A stretch of 64,000 bases of DNA, from NCBI RefSeq assembly GCF_016862455.1, contig NZ_BOMZ01000089.1, positions 1 through 64,000 on the forward strand, written 5' to 3'. Source of the stretch: Actinoplanes utahensis (GTDB lineage: Bacteria > Actinomycetota > Actinomycetes > Mycobacteriales > Micromonosporaceae). The notes under the pieces were generated by a model. The model was not told where the DNA came from, ran no database searches, and saw nothing but the letters and a program-made list of their open reading frames with translations. Numbering within the stretch: the first letter of the stretch is position 1; each line of letters opens with the position of its first letter. Positions 38,907 through 47,245 of the stretch are shown piece after piece. The translations under genes and the position numbers were made by a program.

Positions 38907-41186
38907 TCAGCCGGCCCGGCCGAGGCGGGTGAACGACAACGCGAAGACGGTCGAGGCGATCCAGCCGAGAATCGTGCAGAGATTCAGCAACCATTCCAGC
39001 AGTACGCCGTTCCGTTCGGCCACCGGGTACCACGCCGACCGCTGGTGCAGGTCGATCAGCGGAACCACCGTGTCCACCGCGTAGAAGAACGGGCTCAGGC
39101 AGCGGACCTTGCCGTTCCCGCACGCACCCGGCGGATGGTGCTCGTCCGGCAACGGCTGGGCGCCGGCCGGTGTGAACACCAGGGCGTTCTGATCCGTCGA
39201 CCTCATCTGCGCCTGCACCCCGGGCAGGCTCAGCCCCACGGTCACCGCCGCGATGAGCGCCACCAGCAGGTACAGGGCGCGCTGGGGCCGGAACCCGTAC
39301 CGGACGGTGACGTCCTGCACCACGTCGTAGAAGCGCCGCCGGCCGGTGCGCAACCGCCGGGCCCGCCGCCGTTGCTCCACCAGCACGGTCTCCGCGCCGT
39401 CGACGTCACCGGCCGCGCGCAGCACCGCCGCCAGATGCTCCCACGCCCGTGGGTCGTACCGTGTCATCCGGGCCAGCCAGGCGGTCCGCGCCTCCGGATC
39501 CCACACCGCCTCGCCGTGCCACGCGAACGCCTCGAACCGTTCGTAGGCGAAACCGCCGATGTAGGAGTCGGCGGGCCAGTCCTGCGCCGGACGGTCGGCG
39601 AGGTAGGAGGAACTGGCCCCGGTGAAGTCGACCGCGCCGGCGGTGACCTGCCAGCCCAGGTTCACCCCGCCGCGGATGACCGCCGAGTCGGCGTCGACAG
39701 CGGTCCCGCGGGTGCTCGGCTCCCCGGTGTCCTTCCAGGTCAGGGTGGCGCCGTCGGCACGCAGCCGGCCACCGATGACGGCCCTGGTCAGGACGATTCG
39801 GCCGACCGACCGGAAGGCGCCGCACAGCCGTACGTTGCCGGTCACCTGGGCCATGTGCAGGCTCACCGTCGGGCCGCCCGGATTGCTGACGAACGCGTTC
39901 TCGGCGTTGAACACACCGCTGACGGAGGCGCCGCGGAAGGCGAGCGAACCGCCGACAGCGGCCATGCCGCGCAACTGGACGTCGCCGGCGACGGTGACGT
40001 TCACCGCGGACACGCACCGCCGGCGGCGCGGCTTGGCGAAGGTCGCGTTCTCCAGGCGGAGCGGGCCGTTGATGTGGGCGCTGCCGAGCCGGATCGTGCC
40101 CTCGAACGAGACGTCACTCGCGTCGAGGATGCCGCCCAGCACGGCCTGGTTCAGATCGAGGGCGGTGTCCGCCGGGTTCCACAGCGCGCCGCTGAGCTTC
40201 ATCCCGCCGTCGAGCTGGGCACCGGGCAGCAGGATTCCGCCGTGGATCACGGTGTCGCCCTCGACCCGGAGGGTTCCGTGCACGGTCAGTCGCGGCGCCA
40301 GCAGGAACGTCCGCTCGGTGTCGGATTCGACGTTGTAGAAATGCACACCGCTGCCGGCCGGCGGGGCGGTGAGGTCCGCGTTGCGGATCAGCAGCGCGCC
40401 CCGGATCGTCGCGTGGCTCATCTCGATCCGGCCGCCGATCCGGCAACGACGGCCGGTGTTCGGCGAGTTCAGCAGGAACATGCTGCCACCTATGGTGGCC
40501 TCGGCCAGGTCCAGCGCCCGCCCGTCCGCCGGCGCGAACCGGGCGCCCATCACATCGAACAATCCGCCGAGACGTATCGCCATCATCCGCAACTCGCCGG
40601 TGGCGTGAAAGCCCTCCACCAGGCGGATGTTCCCGGCCACCCGCATCCGGTCCGCGTGCACGGCCCGGCCGGTGGGCGGCAGGATCCGCGTGCCGTCGGC
40701 GACGAGGCTGCCGCCGATGTCGGCGTCGGTCAGCCAGAGGCACGCCGGCCGGCTGCTGCCGTCCTTCGTCGCGACGTCACCGTCGATCACCATGCCGGAC
40801 AGGATCAGGTTCCGGTCGATCCGGACCCCGGAGGCGACAAGGCCGGGGAGTACGGCGGGCCGGCTCGCCGCCGGGTCTCCGGTGATCGCCAGTTCGTGTA
40901 TCCGGGCGCCCTGGACGTCGACCGGATCGGTGAAGCCGCACGACTCGAAACGCACCGGAACCGGCACGGTGCACGTACGCAGGTCGAGCGGGCCGGTGAT
41001 CCGCGCGTTGCCCACCCGCAACCCGAACGGATCGGCCTCGCCGGAAGCCAGAAGAGCCGCCCGCACATCGGCGGCGGCGATCTCGGCGCCCGCGCAGTCC
41101 AGGCCGCGTCGGGCCCGCGACGCGGCGAGCAGTTGCGGCACGAAGTCCTCGTCCGGTCGCAGTGGCAGCCATCCGGACGAGTCCAT
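38907..41186 (-). CDS. Membrane-anchored beta-solenoid protein
   Basis: 759 aa. Most of it (residues 50-590) is a solenoid of short strands with repeated patterns of the type (A/V)xIxGxLxLxxAxF, visible as ARITGPLDLRTC, GVRIDRNLILSGMVIDGDV, ATIGGSMFLLNS, ATIRGALLIRNADL. Near the C-terminus are hydrophobic helices (ALYLLVALIAAVTVGLSL, and LLEWLLNLCTILGWIASTVFALSF). Homologues are often labelled membrane-associated oxidoreductase in databases, but no redox motif is visible. It is inferred to sit on the membrane with its solenoid inside or outside. It follows the phage-like pair in the same direction, so co-transcription is possible. Confidence 0.75.
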   Translation of the reverse strand: MDSSGWLPLRPDEDFVPQLLAASRARRGLDCAGAEIAAADVRAALLASGEADPFGLRVGNARITGPLDLRTCTVPVPVRFESCGFTDPVDVQGARIHELAITGDPAASRPAVLPGLVASGVRIDRNLILSGMVIDGDVATKDGSSRPACLWLTDADIGGSLVADGTRILPPTGRAVHADRMRVAGNIRLVEGFHATGELRMMAIRLGGLFDVMGARFAPADGRALDLAEATIGGSMFLLNSPNTGRRCRIGGRIEMSHATIRGALLIRNADLTAPPAGSGVHFYNVESDTERTFLLAPRLTVHGTLRVEGDTVIHGGILLPGAQLDGGMKLSGALWNPADTALDLNQAVLGGILDASDVSFEGTIRLGSAHINGPLRLENATFAKPRRRRCVSAVNVTVAGDVQLRGMAAVGGSLAFRGASVSGVFNAENAFVSNPGGPTVSLHMAQVTGNVRLCGAFRSVGRIVLTRAVIGGRLRADGATLTWKDTGEPSTRGTAVDADSAVIRGGVNLGWQVTAGAVDFTGASSSYLADRPAQDWPADSYIGGFAYERFEAFAWHGEAVWDPEARTAWLARMTRYDPRAWEHLAAVLRAAGDVDGAETVLVEQRRRARRLRTGRRRFYDVVQDVTVRYGFRPQRALYLLVALIAAVTVGLSLPGVQAQMRSTDQNALVFTPAGAQPLPDEHHPPGACGNGKVRCLSPFFYAVDTVVPLIDLHQRSAWYPVAERNGVLLEWLLNLCTILGWIASTVFALSFTRLGRAG

Positions 41187-41222
41187 GCGTACACAGTAGA
41201 GAACCGCGTTTCGCGGCTCACT

Positions 41223-41618
41223 TCACAGGTTGTCGATGCGCGCCAGCAGCTCTTCCTCGGTCAGGTTCTCCAGGACCGCGTCCTGCTTGCGGCCCAGAAC
41301 CGCCAGCAGCTTCTCCTTCTCCAGCTTCTTGGCCGCCGCCGCCTTCGCCGCCTGGTCCTCCGCGATGCGGATGGCGATGACGTGCTTGACGACCTCCAGC
41401 TTGGCCTCGCACGTGGCCTTGGCCGGATCGGCCTCGGTGGCCACGAACGACTCGGTGTCGACGGCCTTGAGCTCGGCGTGGACGGCCTTGGCCACGTCAT
41501 CGAGGCTGAAACCGGACTTGGCGGTCAGCGGAAGCTCCCACAGCTGTTCCGTGGTCAGCAGGCCCTTGGCCGACGGGTAGCGGAACTTCTCCCGCGTGGC
41601 CTTCTCGAAAACGGTCAC
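41223..41618 (-). CDS. Phage-type hypothetical protein
   Basis: 131 aa from GTG 41618 with GAGAGG upstream. It opens FEKATREKFRYPSAKGLLTTEQLWELPLTAKSGFSLDDVAKAVHAELK, a pattern I know from small proteins of tailed phages and some bacterial islands, and ends in a charged coiled-coil (AAKKLEKEKLLAVLGRKQDAVLENLTEEELL). No catalytic motif. In phages it neighbours the large protein encoded next, as here (31 bases apart, same direction). Function unknown. Confidence 0.7.
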   Translation of the reverse strand: MTVFEKATREKFRYPSAKGLLTTEQLWELPLTAKSGFSLDDVAKAVHAELKAVDTESFVATEADPAKATCEAKLEVVKHVIAIRIAEDQAAKAAAAKKLEKEKLLAVLGRKQDAVLENLTEEELLARIDNL

Positions 41619-41649
41619 GGTGGCCTCTCTCGGATGTCTCGGCGGGGAA

Positions 41650-43659
41650 TCAGAACTGGATGCTGAGAAGGCGGCGCCGGCCGCCGGCCATGGTCACCTT
41701 GGCGACCACGGAGTTGCGGACCGTGGAGCTGAAGCCGAGGCCGGACAGCTGGTCCTCCGACGGCTCGCATTTGGTGCGGTCGCCGAGAACCTCGAACACC
41801 TTGCGGTGCGGTTGCAGGTCGCGGCGGAGGAACTCGTTGTAGATGCCCCGGGTCGGCTGGTCGTTCACGCACCCTTTCAGCATGAAGAAGTAGTGGCGGT
41901 TGCCGACCTCGCTGTCGTCGAAGTGGTTCGGCGAGTACATGATGGTGGACACCGGCACGAACTGTTCGGTGGTGATGCCCCACAGGTCCTTGCCGACGCT
42001 GCCCGGCCGCATGCCCTCACCCGGCCGGAAAGCGGTGATCACCCCGCCGGTGACCGTCATGCGGCCCACCTCGACGGTCTCCTTCTGGCCGACCGCCCGC
42101 TCGTGGCGGTAATGCTCGATCCTGCCGTTGCTCTCGGTCTCGATCACGAAGCCGACGCCGGAGCTCTCCCGCTTGCGGAACTGGTTCACCTCGATCCGGT
42201 ACTCGCCGTCGGGGAGGTGGTCGGTCCAGGTGACGTTCTCCACCGGCTCGCGCGACTCCCCACCGCCCGCGTTCATGTCGACGTCCAGCTTGTGGCGCTT
42301 GTCCTGGTACCAGATGTGGGTGCCGTCGGGTTCGTACACGTGCAGGTCGAGATCGTCGTGGTTGAACCAGGACAGGCTCACCCGCAGCTTGCCGGTGACG
42401 TTGCCGCCGGCCCGCTTGACCCTCTCCCTGATCGAGTCGGTGACGTTGCCGCGGTAGGACCAGGCGAAGTCGTTGTCCCAGGTGAACAGTCGCGGGGCGT
42501 CCGGGTGCCGGCCGGTGGTGAGACTGACGAGGTTCGGTTCGTGGCTGCCGGCGACCCACAGGTCGATGCTCGTGGCGGCGGGCAGGACGTCCTTCATGAA
42601 GGCGACCACGGGCGTCTCCTCCGGCTTCGCGTCCCGAAGGCGCGCGCCGGCGGACCCGGTGGTGGCCGCCTGCATGAGCAGGCCCTCGATGCCGTCCTTC
42701 ATCCGCGACCGAGTGTCGTTGTCGACCCACAGCACGTTGGTGACCGACACGTCGGACAGCCGGGCGAACCGTCGCTGCAACGACTCCTCGAGGCCCAGCT
42801 CGCCGATGGTCTTCATGGCGGCCTTGACCATGGCCGGGGTGATCAGCGCCGTGGGGCGCTGGTAGTTCTGCGGCGCCACCTTCACCTCGAACGACCGGAC
42901 CGCCTGCTCCAGGTCGACGCCCGCGGAGAGATCCTGGACGAGGGTGCCGATCACCGTGTTGCGGAACCGGGCCGCCGGGTTCATGGCGTTGGCGAAGACG
43001 AAGGCCCGGCCGTCGGCCGCCTGCGCCCACCGGTTCCGCAGCGACCGGAACTCGGTCACCGCCCGGCGGTGCTCCGTGCCGCGGTAGAGGGCGTCGTCGT
43101 CGATGAGGTCGACGACGGTGTCCAGAGCGGGCAGGGTCAGCTCGGCCAGGCCACGCTGGAACACCTGCACCGCGGCGTCGAAGGCGCCCCGTGCCGCGCC
43201 GACGTCCCCGGTGCGGTGCCGCTTCTCCACCCGGCCGTGCAGGTGGTGCCACACCTCGACCCGGCCGTCCCGCAGCGCCCGGGTCGTCCGCGTTCCGTAC
43301 TGCGCCTCGGTGGACCGGAAGATGCCGGCCAGCGGCAGCGTGCCGACGAATTCGTCCATCGCGGCGGCGACGACGGAGAACACCGGGTCGGATGCGGACA
43401 CCCCGGACCAGACGGTACGAACCCGTCCGTCGTGGATCTCGACGACGTTACCGAAGTTCTTCACGAACCCGCGGCACGTCGAGCAGTCGTACTCCGACCG
43501 CTCCCGAAACCGGAGGTTGGTGCCGGCGGGAAAGGATTCCAGAAAGGTGAGCCAGAGCGAGTCCCGGTCGAGACCGTCGCCGACGACGTACAACTCGCCC
43601 TCGGACATCGCGGACAGACGTGTGGTCACGTCCGCCGCGAACTGCTGAAAACCGCCCAC
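41650..43659 (-). CDS. Phage-type large protein with YfaP/DUF2135-like domain
   Basis: About 669 aa; I chose GTG 43659 because AAGGGGG lies eight bases upstream (43680 is the other option). The N-terminus has LWLTFLESFPAGTNLRFRERSEYDCSTCRGFVKNFGNVV, closely like a hypothetical protein found in many tailed phages, with two cysteines that could bind metal. Residues 440-540 have a beta domain (LRVSLSWFNHDDLDLHVYEPDGTHIWY ... PDGEYRIEVNQF) resembling DUF2135/YfaP. I cannot assign activity. With the 131-aa gene it forms a cassette carried outside any visible prophage, next to T7SS genes, which suggests capture for defence or secretion. Confidence 0.72.
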   Translation of the reverse strand: MGGFQQFAADVTTRLSAMSEGELYVVGDGLDRDSLWLTFLESFPAGTNLRFRERSEYDCSTCRGFVKNFGNVVEIHDGRVRTVWSGVSASDPVFSVVAAAMDEFVGTLPLAGIFRSTEAQYGTRTTRALRDGRVEVWHHLHGRVEKRHRTGDVGAARGAFDAAVQVFQRGLAELTLPALDTVVDLIDDDALYRGTEHRRAVTEFRSLRNRWAQAADGRAFVFANAMNPAARFRNTVIGTLVQDLSAGVDLEQAVRSFEVKVAPQNYQRPTALITPAMVKAAMKTIGELGLEESLQRRFARLSDVSVTNVLWVDNDTRSRMKDGIEGLLMQAATTGSAGARLRDAKPEETPVVAFMKDVLPAATSIDLWVAGSHEPNLVSLTTGRHPDAPRLFTWDNDFAWSYRGNVTDSIRERVKRAGGNVTGKLRVSLSWFNHDDLDLHVYEPDGTHIWYQDKRHKLDVDMNAGGGESREPVENVTWTDHLPDGEYRIEVNQFRKRESSGVGFVIETESNGRIEHYRHERAVGQKETVEVGRMTVTGGVITAFRPGEGMRPGSVGKDLWGITTEQFVPVSTIMYSPNHFDDSEVGNRHYFFMLKGCVNDQPTRGIYNEFLRRDLQPHRKVFEVLGDRTKCEPSEDQLSGLGFSSTVRNSVVAKVTMAGGRRRLLSIQF

Positions 43660-43761
43660 CGTGTCATCCCCCTTGGTCACCGAGGATCGTAGGGAACGCG
43701 CGCCGGTGGAGAAACGTATTTACGGCCGTCGGCGACCGCCCTCCGCGGAGGGCGGGGACGT

Positions 43762-43787
43762 GCGAACTAACGAAAACGAGCGTTCGC
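43762..43787 (+). promoter_or_regulatory. Candidate TetR operator and promoter
   Basis: Inverted repeat GCGAAC ... GTTCGC with a 14-base spacer lies 16 bases before the TetR-family ATG, in the gap shared with the divergent phage-type gene; TATTCT at 43791-43796 could be a -10 box. Self-repression through this palindrome is plausible but untested. Confidence 0.4.
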
Positions 43788-43803
43788 CTTTATTCTTCGT
43801 CAC

Positions 43804-44460
43804 ATGCCCCGCGTCTCCGAGCAGTACCGGGCCGGTCGCCGTGCCGAGATCGTCGCCGCCGCGGCCCGGCTGTTCGCCGCCAACGGCTTCCACGCCACGT
43901 CGATGGCCGACATCATCAGCGAGTGCGGTCTGTCCGCCGGAGCCGTCTACCGGTACTTCCGCGGCAAGGACGAGCTGATCGGGGCGGTGGCGGAGACAGC
44001 GCTGGGCACCGCCGACGAGGTGTTCCAGACGATGCTCGCCGACGGCGCCACCCCGTCACCCCAGGACGCGCTGGCCACGATCATCACGACGATCACCGAA
44101 CAGATCGTCCGCGACCCGGCCACCGGCGTCGACCTGACCCGGGTCGGGGTGCAGGTGTGGGCCGAGGCGCTGCGGAACCCGGTCCTCGCCGCCCGCGCCG
44201 ATGAGGTCTACCTGCGGTTGCGGGGACACTTCGCCGAGGTGGCCCGCCGCTGGCAGGCCGCCGGGAACCTGCCCGCCGAGGCGGTGCCGGAGCGGGTCGG
44301 CGCCGCGATGCTCAGCATCGTGCAGGGTTTCATGCTGCAGTCCCTGCTGATCGGCGACACCGATCCCGGCGACTACCTCGCCGGCGTGCGGTGGCTGCTG
44401 CTCACCGGCCCGGCCGGCGAACAGCGCCGCGGCGATCCGGTACGCCGGCCGGCTTCCTGA
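43804..44460 (+). CDS. TetR-family transcriptional regulator
   Basis: 218 aa. Residues 10-55 form the TetR DNA-binding domain (RRAEIVAAAARLFAANGFHATSMADIISECGLSAGAVYRYFRGKDELI). The C-terminal domain is helical and without a clear ligand signature, of the TetR_C_6 kind by its PATGVDLTRVGVQVWAEALRNP text. It is divergent from the phage-type gene at 43659 and upstream of the kinase gene. It is expected to repress its own promoter and perhaps one neighbour. Confidence 0.9.
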   Translation: MPRVSEQYRAGRRAEIVAAAARLFAANGFHATSMADIISECGLSAGAVYRYFRGKDELIGAVAETALGTADEVFQTMLADGATPSPQDALATIITTITEQIVRDPATGVDLTRVGVQVWAEALRNPVLAARADEVYLRLRGHFAEVARRWQAAGNLPAEAVPERVGAAMLSIVQGFMLQSLLIGDTDPGDYLAGVRWLLLTGPAGEQRRGDPVRRPAS

Positions 44461-44669
44461 CGAACGTCCTCGGTGGGGAACCGGCGGAACAGGGCGGCAT
44501 CGGCGCAGCCTGATCCCTGAGCGGAGCAGTAACTCCGGCTGGTCCGACGCGATCCGGCGGTGAGGACGTCGTCGCAGGGTGAACCGCAGCGCGGGTGCCC
44601 CCGTCGCCGGTGACCGGGTGGGTTGGTGGAGGATCAGGGCTCGGCGGAGTGCGTGACCGGGGAGTGACA

Positions 44670-45941
44670 GTGAAGCTCATCGACGATCGTTATGAGCTGG
44701 AGAGCCTGCCCCTGGCCCGGGGCGGTATGGGGGACGTCTGGCTCGGCCGGGACGTCCGGCTGGACCGAGAGATCGCCGTCAAGTTCCTCCGGTTTCCGAA
44801 CGGTGTGCCGGACGACGCGCTGATCAGGCGGTTCGATCGGGAGTCGAGGATCACCGCGCGGCTGGAGCACCCCGGTGTGCCCGCGGTCTACGACGTCGGC
44901 GTGCACGAGGACCGGCCGTACATGGTCATGCAACGCGTGCACGGCATCAGTGTCGCCGACCTGGTCGCCGAGCAGGGGCCGCTGCCGGTCGGTTGGGCGG
45001 CGGCCATCGCGGCGCAGGTGTGTGCCGTGCTGGTGGCCGCACACGCGGCGGCGCTCGTGCACCGGGATCTCAAGCCCGGCAATCTCATGCTGGAGCCGGA
45101 CGGCGCGGTGAAGGTCTTGGACTTCGGCCTCGCCGTCGCGCCGACACTCACCGACTACTCCACGATCACCCATACCCATCAGTCGCTCGGCACCCCCGCC
45201 TACATGGCGCCGGAGCAGGCGGAAGCCGGTACCAGCGAGGCCGCGACCGACCTGTACGCGCTGGGCTGCACCCTGCACGAGATGCTCACCGGGGAGTGGG
45301 TGTTCTGGGCGCCCACCTCGTTCTCGTTGATGATGAAGCAGGTCAAGGACACCCCGCCGCCGTTGCGGTCGCTGCGGCCGGACGCCCCGGCGGAGCTGGA
45401 GCGCCTGATCCTCGACCTGTTGGAGAAGCGGCCGCGGGATCGGCCGGCCGGGGCCGAAGTGGTCCACCGTCGTCTGCTGCCGTTCGTCACCGGACTGGGG
45501 CCGCTTCCCGGTGCATTGCATCCGGCCGGCACTCTCAGCCCGGCCCGCCTCTACGCGGGCGTTCTCGCCGAGATCCCCGACCACCCGGCCGCGCCGCCCC
45601 ACGACGTGACCGACCCGGACATGCTCCTTCTCAGCCGGCACCTGGCGACCGCCATCATGTCCCCGGAGTGGCGCCGAGTGCTGCGGCAGGGTGACCCGTC
45701 GGTCTCGGAACTGCTGCACGACCTCGCGGTACGGGATCTGCCGGTGCCGATCGTGGAGTTCGAGCTGCCCGGCACACCCCATCGGGCGGCGCTGGCGTGG
45801 CCGGAACGCAAGGTCGCCGTGCTGCCGCCCGAGACGCCCTGGACCGCCGACCGTGCGGAGGCCTTCATCACCGCGGGCTGGGACGCCCGTCCGTCGAACA
45901 CCTGGACCGCCGAAGGGCTGGCCCGGCGGGTCGCCGGCTGA
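44670..45941 (+). CDS. Soluble Ser/Thr protein kinase (Hanks type)
   Basis: About 423 aa from GTG 44670, with GGGGAG five bases upstream; the frame runs to 44595 but that part is Gly-rich and lacks a ribosome site. The kinase core (residues 7-275) is complete: Gly loop LARGGMGDVW, AVKFLRF lysine, VHRDLKPGNLML, DFGLAV, and GTPAYMAPEQ. A C-terminal region of about 145 aa (LYAGVLAEIPDHP ... ETPWTADRAEAF) is unlike PASTA or other sensor domains, and no transmembrane helix is present, so the enzyme is probably cytosolic. It follows the TetR gene by about 210 bases. Substrate unknown. Confidence 0.9.
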   Translation: MKLIDDRYELESLPLARGGMGDVWLGRDVRLDREIAVKFLRFPNGVPDDALIRRFDRESRITARLEHPGVPAVYDVGVHEDRPYMVMQRVHGISVADLVAEQGPLPVGWAAAIAAQVCAVLVAAHAAALVHRDLKPGNLMLEPDGAVKVLDFGLAVAPTLTDYSTITHTHQSLGTPAYMAPEQAEAGTSEAATDLYALGCTLHEMLTGEWVFWAPTSFSLMMKQVKDTPPPLRSLRPDAPAELERLILDLLEKRPRDRPAGAEVVHRRLLPFVTGLGPLPGALHPAGTLSPARLYAGVLAEIPDHPAAPPHDVTDPDMLLLSRHLATAIMSPEWRRVLRQGDPSVSELLHDLAVRDLPVPIVEFELPGTPHRAALAWPERKVAVLPPETPWTADRAEAFITAGWDARPSNTWTAEGLARRVAG

Positions 45942-46000
45942 CCGGCGGCGGAGGTGACGGCCGGCGCCATACCGGACCGGCACATCCGGCGATATGGGCT

Positions 46001-47245
46001 TCAGAGATCGGCGAGGAGGGTTTCGATCAGCGCCTCCTCATGAATGGCGACGTTCTGTTCCGCCATCGCCACGACGAGGGCCGGATCCCATGGACTCTGC
46101 ACGGGACTGCCGGTCAGGGGTTGGCGCGGTGTGCCGCGGCGCGTGGCCTGGGCGACGGCCTCCCGATAGTGGACCGCGGTGAACTGCCAGGGTGCGGCGG
46201 GATAGCGGCGCATGATGCGGGCGGCGATGGCGATGCCCGGCCAGTCGAAGTCGCCGTGGTAGGCGAGGGTGACGTGGCCGGCGGCGGTGATCGCGTCGAG
46301 CAGGGCCAGCGTCACGGTGGTCGGGTTGCCCATGGTGCACACGATCGGCGCTCGGACGCCGTTGTCCAGTGCCGCTTCCAGGACTCGCGGGTTCTCGCAC
46401 ACGTACACGGTCTGCGGCGGCATCGACCACGGCGCCAGGCGGCGGATCTCCCGCAGTGTGAGGTGACTTTCGGCGCCGATGTCGGCGCGCTCCTGCAACC
46501 ACGCGATGCCGTGCGGACGGAGTCCGCACGCCAGAACCGTGGTGGCGATGGTGTCGCCGGCGACGCCGGCGGCATCCCACAGGGCGCGGCGTTCGGCGGC
46601 GCCGGTCGGTAGCGTCGGGGAGCCGGTGAGGGCGAGGGCGAGGCCGCGCAGGACCAGGCGGGCGAGGGTGGTGTCGTCGTCGAGACCGTGGGCGCTTCCG
46701 GTGACGGCCTGGGCGAGTTCGCCGCGGGACCAGGTGCGGGCTTGTTCGCCGACGGTCCGGGCGAGGGTGGCGACGGCCTGCTCGATGACGCGGTGCACGT
46801 CGTCGGCGGGCAGCCGGGCCGGCAGGCCCTGACGCCACAGCTGGTCCATCCACTCGTGGGCCCATGCGTGCCCGGACAGTCCGGCGGTGGTGAGGGCCGC
46901 GGTGGCGTGGTCGCGCAGTGCGGCTCGTTGCGACCGGGACGCGGAGGCGAGGGCCCGGCGATCCGGGACCGGGCCGACCACCGCCTCGACCACGTCCAGC
47001 AGACCGGTTCCGGCGGCGGTCGTCCGTAACCGCTCGTCGAGCTGTGACAGGTCGACGGTGTGGGTCGCGGTCACGATGCGGTCGAGCAGGTGGCCGAGAG
47101 CCTCGCGCTGAGGTGGGTCGAGGCTGGTCAGGGTGAGGCGACCGCGGGCGGTGCGCCCGTTGCGGGCCAGCCTGCTGTGGGCGGCCGCCCACAGCGGCCG
47201 CAGGACGGGCGAGCTGAGATAGGCGAGTGTGGCCGGGGGGATCAT
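46001..47245 (-). CDS. TIGR02679-type Toprim nuclease subunit of SMC cassette
   Basis: About 414 aa from ATG 47245, which overlaps the SMC gene stop by ATGA. The C-terminal half has the Toprim-like DUF2399 signature (TVYVCENPRVLEAAL, IVCTMGNPTTVTLALLD, LAYHGDFDWPGIAIAARIM), with acidic residues for metal binding; the N-terminal half is helical (DUF3323-like). In Wadjet, JetD is a Toprim-type nuclease that cuts DNA delivered by the SMC motor; the same role is inferred here. It is the last gene of the four-gene operon and the only one that ends free, 60 bases from the kinase 3' end. Confidence 0.85.
   Translation of the reverse strand: MIPPATLAYLSSPVLRPLWAAAHSRLARNGRTARGRLTLTSLDPPQREALGHLLDRIVTATHTVDLSQLDERLRTTAAGTGLLDVVEAVVGPVPDRRALASASRSQRAALRDHATAALTTAGLSGHAWAHEWMDQLWRQGLPARLPADDVHRVIEQAVATLARTVGEQARTWSRGELAQAVTGSAHGLDDDTTLARLVLRGLALALTGSPTLPTGAAERRALWDAAGVAGDTIATTVLACGLRPHGIAWLQERADIGAESHLTLREIRRLAPWSMPPQTVYVCENPRVLEAALDNGVRAPIVCTMGNPTTVTLALLDAITAAGHVTLAYHGDFDWPGIAIAARIMRRYPAAPWQFTAVHYREAVAQATRRGTPRQPLTGSPVQSPWDPALVVAMAEQNVAIHEEALIETLLADL

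Noticed and set aside
41596..43692. 698-codon plus-strand frame opposite the phage-type gene
   Set aside because: Val/Leu/Gly-rich antisense text; the minus strand has the conserved phage-type sequence.
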